A stretch of 14,701 nt of DNA. Origin: Acidimicrobium sp. UBA3029. Lineage in GTDB: Bacteria > Actinomycetota > Acidimicrobiia > Acidimicrobiales > Ilumatobacteraceae. The stretch lies in assembly GCA_002367695.1 (NCBI GenBank), contig DFDK01000008.1:1-14701 (forward strand). The letters are read 5' to 3'. The position numbers and the translations under genes are program-made. A model generated the notes under the pieces. It saw nothing but the letters and a program-made list of their open reading frames with translations. It was not told the origin of the DNA and searched no databases. Shown here piece after piece: positions 11,921 through 14,701 of the stretch (position 1 is its first letter; the number at the start of each line of letters is the position of its first letter).

Positions 11921-14283
11921 AGATTTTGCACTCATGGCTGAATGAATTTGCCGACTTCGGATCGGATGTTGATGCGATAGCTGCGTCACTGACCAAACTC
12001 GGACTCGCAGTTGAAAGCGTTGAACAAGTTGGGCTTCCGGTTAAGGGGGTCGTTGTAGCGAAAGTGTTGCGCACCGAGCGCCATCCTGATGCAGCAAAAG
12101 TCCACCGCGTGTACGTCGATGCAGGTGATGGAGTCGAAAAACATGTGTGGTGCGGTGCATTCAACATGAAAGCTGGCGATCTCATTCCGCTTGCAACGCT
12201 CGGAACGAATATGCCTGATGGTCGTGTGATCAGTCAGCGGGGAATCCTGGGTATTGATAGTGAGGGAATGTTGTGCTCGGGAACTGAGTTGGGCATTACT
12301 GCAGATGCAACCGGAATCATGATTTTGCCTGCTCATCTCGAGTTAGGTGCTGATGTGTTTAGCGCATTAGGAATAGATCAAGATGTTGTTTTTGATTTAG
12401 ATGTGACGCGTAATCGTCCTGACTGCACTGGCTATCTAGGAGTTGCACGAGATCTTGCTGCACACTTGAATCTTCCTCTGAAGCTGCCTTTGTTACCACA
12501 AAAAAGTCCAACGTTGACCAAAGGAAAGAAACACGATATTGCTGTTGATATTCGTGCTGATGACCGCTGCGGTCGCTTCAGCGTCACGGTTATGTCTGGT
12601 GTCGTAGTAACCGATTCACCTGCCTGGATTGCGCAACGTTTAAGCCGTGCCGGCATGAGGCCGATCAACAATGTTGTCGATGTGTCCAACTTGGTCAACC
12701 TCGAACTGAATCAGCCGAATCATGCCTACGACCTTGAAAAAGTTTCTGCTGGATTTATCGTGCGTTGTGCGAATGAGGCTGAAGTAGTGGTCACTCTCGA
12801 TGACGTATCGCGAACTTTGAGTGTGCAAGATTTACTGATTTGCGATGCCAAAAATAATCCTGTCGGAATAGCCGGAATTATGGGTGGGGCGGGATCGCAA
12901 ATAAGTGAGACAACGACGAAGCTCGCACTTGAAATTGCATGGTTTGAACCTTTGGGCGTTGCGGCTTCTGTTTCACGACTCGGATTGCGCACCGAAGCAT
13001 CGCTGCGATTCGAGCGTGGGGTAGATGCGTATGGAGGCCGAGCGGCCGCGGAAAGATTCGCTCAACTGCTCAGTCTTACGTGCCCAAACTTGGTCGTTCA
13101 TGATGGGGGCGCGGACGAAAGAACGGCAGGCTTGCCAGAGGACACGCGCACGACCAATTTGCGCCTTGGTCAAATTAGAAGAGTGCTTGGCGTCGAAGTC
13201 GAAGTTGATCGTGTTCGAGAATTACTTGCACCGATTGGATTCGAGATTTCAAAGCCAGATAATTCAAACAGTGTGGTGGTGACGATTCCATCCTTCAGAC
13301 CCGATTGCACGCAAGAAATTGATGTTATTGAAGAGATCGCTCGTCATTTCGGCTTTGATGAAATAGGTAAAGTGGTTCCAAAATCGCCAGTTCATGGTCG
13401 ACTATCTGCCGTTCAGCAAAGGCGTCGCATAATACGAGAGTTCGTTCTCTCTCTTGGTGCTTCGGAGGCCATGCCAAATCCATTTTTGGCTCCTGGTGAC
13501 CTTGTGCGCTGCGGACTGTCCGAAGACAATGCACTGCACTTAGCTAACCCATTAGTGGCAGAGGAAAGCGTGTTGCGTACATCACTACGGCCTGGGTTGT
13601 TGCAGGCGATTGCATACAACCAGTCGCATCGCACCAATGACATCAAATTGTTTGAAGTTGGACATGTTTACCCACAGGGAAGTGAGCAACTTCCTGATGA
13701 ACACGAAGTCTTGTGTGTTGTGTTCGCTGAGAGCGACGCAACTAAGGCGATGGATATGTGGTCACAGTTCTCTGCCTATTTGGGGGTTGGCGCCCAGTTG
13801 TTTCAAGATTCTGCGCCTGCAGGTTTTCATGGCACGAGGTCCGCTCAATTGCGTAGAGGCAAAGTGGTGCTGGGTGCTGTGGGGGAAATCGATCCAACTG
13901 TGCTGGCAAATTTTGGTGTTTCGGGTCGCGTTGCGTGTCTTGAGATCAATTTATCCATCGTGCTTGGTGAGACCCCGAAGGTCGCAGCTGCTCAAACTGT
14001 GAGTAAGTATCCGTCGAGCGATTTTGACCTGGCATTTGTGGTTCCGCAAACCGTTGCTGCCGGCACGTTGCTAAAGAGCCTTCGTCAGGCAGGGGGCAAT
14101 TTATTGGTGGACGCGATGCTGTTCGATATTTATCGCGGCAAGGGTGTTGTTGATGACGCCCGTAGCTTGGCCTTCAGGTTTAGGTTCCAGGCCTCGGATC
14201 GCACGCTTGGCGAGTCTGAGATTGCTGATGCTCGGTCCCGATGCATTACCGCGGCACAGAAACTGGGTGCGGAACTGCGCTAA
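11917..14283 (+). CDS. pheT: Phenylalanyl-tRNA synthetase beta subunit
   Basis: PheT is the partner of PheS and edits mischarged Tyr-tRNA-Phe. Its 788 residues show the full bacterial layout: an N-terminal OB-type tRNA-binding domain (about 40-150, with VVVAKVLRTERHPDA), the B3/B4 editing domain (about 205-400), and a B5 DNA-binding-like domain from about 410. This last includes IPSFRPDCTQEIDVIEEIAR around 455-474. A catalytic-like core and a C-terminal anticodon-binding FDX-ACB domain (from about 695, KYPSSDFDLAFVV to the end) complete it. Translation is coupled to pheS by the ATGA overlap, with a GAGG SD at 11905-11908. No terminator hairpin follows; the next 44 bases hold the argC promoter and operator. 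Confidence 0.98.
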   Translation: MKILHSWLNEFADFGSDVDAIAASLTKLGLAVESVEQVGLPVKGVVVAKVLRTERHPDAAKVHRVYVDAGDGVEKHVWCGAFNMKAGDLIPLATLGTNMPDGRVISQRGILGIDSEGMLCSGTELGITADATGIMILPAHLELGADVFSALGIDQDVVFDLDVTRNRPDCTGYLGVARDLAAHLNLPLKLPLLPQKSPTLTKGKKHDIAVDIRADDRCGRFSVTVMSGVVVTDSPAWIAQRLSRAGMRPINNVVDVSNLVNLELNQPNHAYDLEKVSAGFIVRCANEAEVVVTLDDVSRTLSVQDLLICDAKNNPVGIAGIMGGAGSQISETTTKLALEIAWFEPLGVAASVSRLGLRTEASLRFERGVDAYGGRAAAERFAQLLSLTCPNLVVHDGGADERTAGLPEDTRTTNLRLGQIRRVLGVEVEVDRVRELLAPIGFEISKPDNSNSVVVTIPSFRPDCTQEIDVIEEIARHFGFDEIGKVVPKSPVHGRLSAVQQRRRIIREFVLSLGASEAMPNPFLAPGDLVRCGLSEDNALHLANPLVAEESVLRTSLRPGLLQAIAYNQSHRTNDIKLFEVGHVYPQGSEQLPDEHEVLCVVFAESDATKAMDMWSQFSAYLGVGAQLFQDSAPAGFHGTRSAQLRRGKVVLGAVGEIDPTVLANFGVSGRVACLEINLSIVLGETPKVAAAQTVSKYPSSDFDLAFVVPQTVAAGTLLKSLRQAGGNLLVDAMLFDIYRGKGVVDDARSLAFRFRFQASDRTLGESEIADARSRCITAAQKLGAELR

Positions 14284-14290
14284 AGGGTCG

Positions 14291-14306
14291 TTGCATAGTT
14301 ATGCAC
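14291..14306. promoter_or_regulatory. ARG box 1 (ArgR operator) upstream of argC
   Basis: TTGCATAGTTATGCAC is built on the perfect inverted repeat TGCATA-GT-TATGCA (14292-14305). It matches the actinobacterial ArgR operator pattern as I recall it from M. tuberculosis (TTGCAT-n4-ATGCAA) at all but the last base outside the spacer. Its position directly before argC fits repression by ArgR with arginine. Confidence 0.75.
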
Positions 14307-14319
14307 TGGGATGTATGAT
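14291..14319 (+). promoter_or_regulatory. Probable argC promoter
   Basis: TTGCAT (14291-14296) as -35 and TATGAT (14314-14319, five of six consensus bases) as -10 are separated by 17 bases. Transcription would start near 14326, only about two bases before the argC ATG, giving a leaderless or near-leaderless mRNA. The -35 lies in ARG box 1 and the -10 in ARG box 2. Confidence 0.5.
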
Positions 14320-14326
14320 TATGCGA
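14311..14326. promoter_or_regulatory. ARG box 2 (weaker) upstream of argC
   Basis: ATGTATGATTATGCGA repeats the ARG box pattern with a good right half (ATGCGA) and a degenerate left half (ATGTAT). Its centre is 20 bp from that of box 1, about two helical turns, as expected for a pair of boxes bound by one ArgR hexamer. It ends two bases before the argC start codon. Confidence 0.6.
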
Positions 14327-14327
14327 T

Positions 14328-14701
14328 ATGTTTTCTGTAGGCATCATTGGGGCATCCGGATTTACCGGCGCAGAACTACTACGGCTATGCGCCCAGCATC
14401 CACAATTTGACGTCGTGTATGCCACTGGCGACAGTCAGGCTGGCACATTGGCGAGCAATTTGTATCCGTCACTAGCTGGCGCTTATCCAAATTTGGTTTT
14501 TGAAGAATTTGATCTCAATAAAGCCTTGGCGTGTGATGTGATTTTCTTAGGGCTACCTCATGAAGCAAGTTTGGAGATCGTTCCTCAACTTGTCAACAAA
14601 GTTCGGTTGGTGGTTGATTTATCGGCGGCTTTTCGACTCACAGATCCAACGCAGTATCCGACGTGGTACGGGTTTGAGCATTCATGTCCGGAACTTATTT
14701 C
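14328..14701 (+). CDS. argC: N-acetyl-gamma-glutamyl-phosphate reductase, N-terminal part (runs off window)
   Basis: ArgC reduces N-acetylglutamyl phosphate to the semialdehyde with NADPH, the third step of arginine synthesis. The first 124 residues are in the window. The Rossmann nucleotide-binding loop GIIGASGFTGAELLRL (5-20), the strand VIFLGLPHEAS, and the family segment VVDLSAAFRLTDPTQY followed by WYGFEH are diagnostic. The catalytic cysteine lies beyond the right edge. ATG 14328 has no SD; the promoter predicts transcription starting at or next to it. Operator sites directly upstream and the usual pheT-argC neighbourhood in actinobacteria suggest this is the first gene of an arginine operon (argCJBDFR order expected, not seen). 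Confidence 0.96.
   Translation, partial: MFSVGIIGASGFTGAELLRLCAQHPQFDVVYATGDSQAGTLASNLYPSLAGAYPNLVFEEFDLNKALACDVIFLGLPHEASLEIVPQLVNKVRLVVDLSAAFRLTDPTQYPTWYGFEHSCPELI

Overview
The window is a compact, almost entirely coding stretch of housekeeping genes from an actinobacterium. The actinobacterial signature genes are mihF (actinobacterial integration host factor), a PriA without an ATPase P-loop, and a DUF1844-like gene divergent from infC. Base composition is close to balanced by eye, much lower in G+C than Streptomyces or Mycobacterium. Together with the gene order this suggests an Acidimicrobiia-type freshwater or marine lineage, but that placement is inference. No IS element, CRISPR array, tRNA, rRNA or phage gene was seen.

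Layout. (1) 1-5916, all plus strand: the 3' end of a probable pyrD, then mihF, gmk, rpoZ, coaBC, metK and priA. This is the classic actinobacterial order running from pyrimidine synthesis through nucleotide and coenzyme genes to the replication restart protein. (2) 5885-8233: a minus-strand RsmC/YbxB-like methyltransferase gene that overlaps the priA tail, then def and fmt (the N-formyl-methionine pair) and a small cold-shock-domain gene overlapping fmt by ATGA. (3) 8223-8790: a minus-strand DUF1844-like gene and a 238-base divergent region holding a near-perfect inverted repeat and the probable infC leader. (4) 8791-14283: infC, rpmI, rplT, a TrmH/SpoU-family RNA methyltransferase, pheS and pheT, a translation operon. 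(5) 14284-14701: a promoter/operator with two tandem ARG boxes, then the 5' part of argC. In Mycobacterium tuberculosis blocks (1)-(2) and (4)-(5) are far apart; here they are adjacent.

The genes work together in making protein: start-tRNA formylation (fmt), initiation (infC), deformylation (def), ribosomal proteins (rpmI, rplT), rRNA modification (two methyltransferases) and tRNA charging (pheST). RNA polymerase omega, GMP kinase, coenzyme A and S-adenosylmethionine (SAM) synthesis accompany them; MetK supplies the SAM used by the two methyltransferases.

The most interesting signals are regulatory. infC has no ATG/GTG/TTG start that preserves its N-terminal domain: the only plausible starts are AUA (8791) or AUC (8803), preceded by a strong AGGAGG that serves a 7-codon leader ORF whose UAG overlaps the AUA. 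The RNA methyltransferase has only a CUG start, in a CTGA overlap with the rplT stop. argC has a promoter whose -35 and -10 are both covered by tandem ARG boxes and which would give an almost leaderless mRNA. mihF also looks leaderless.
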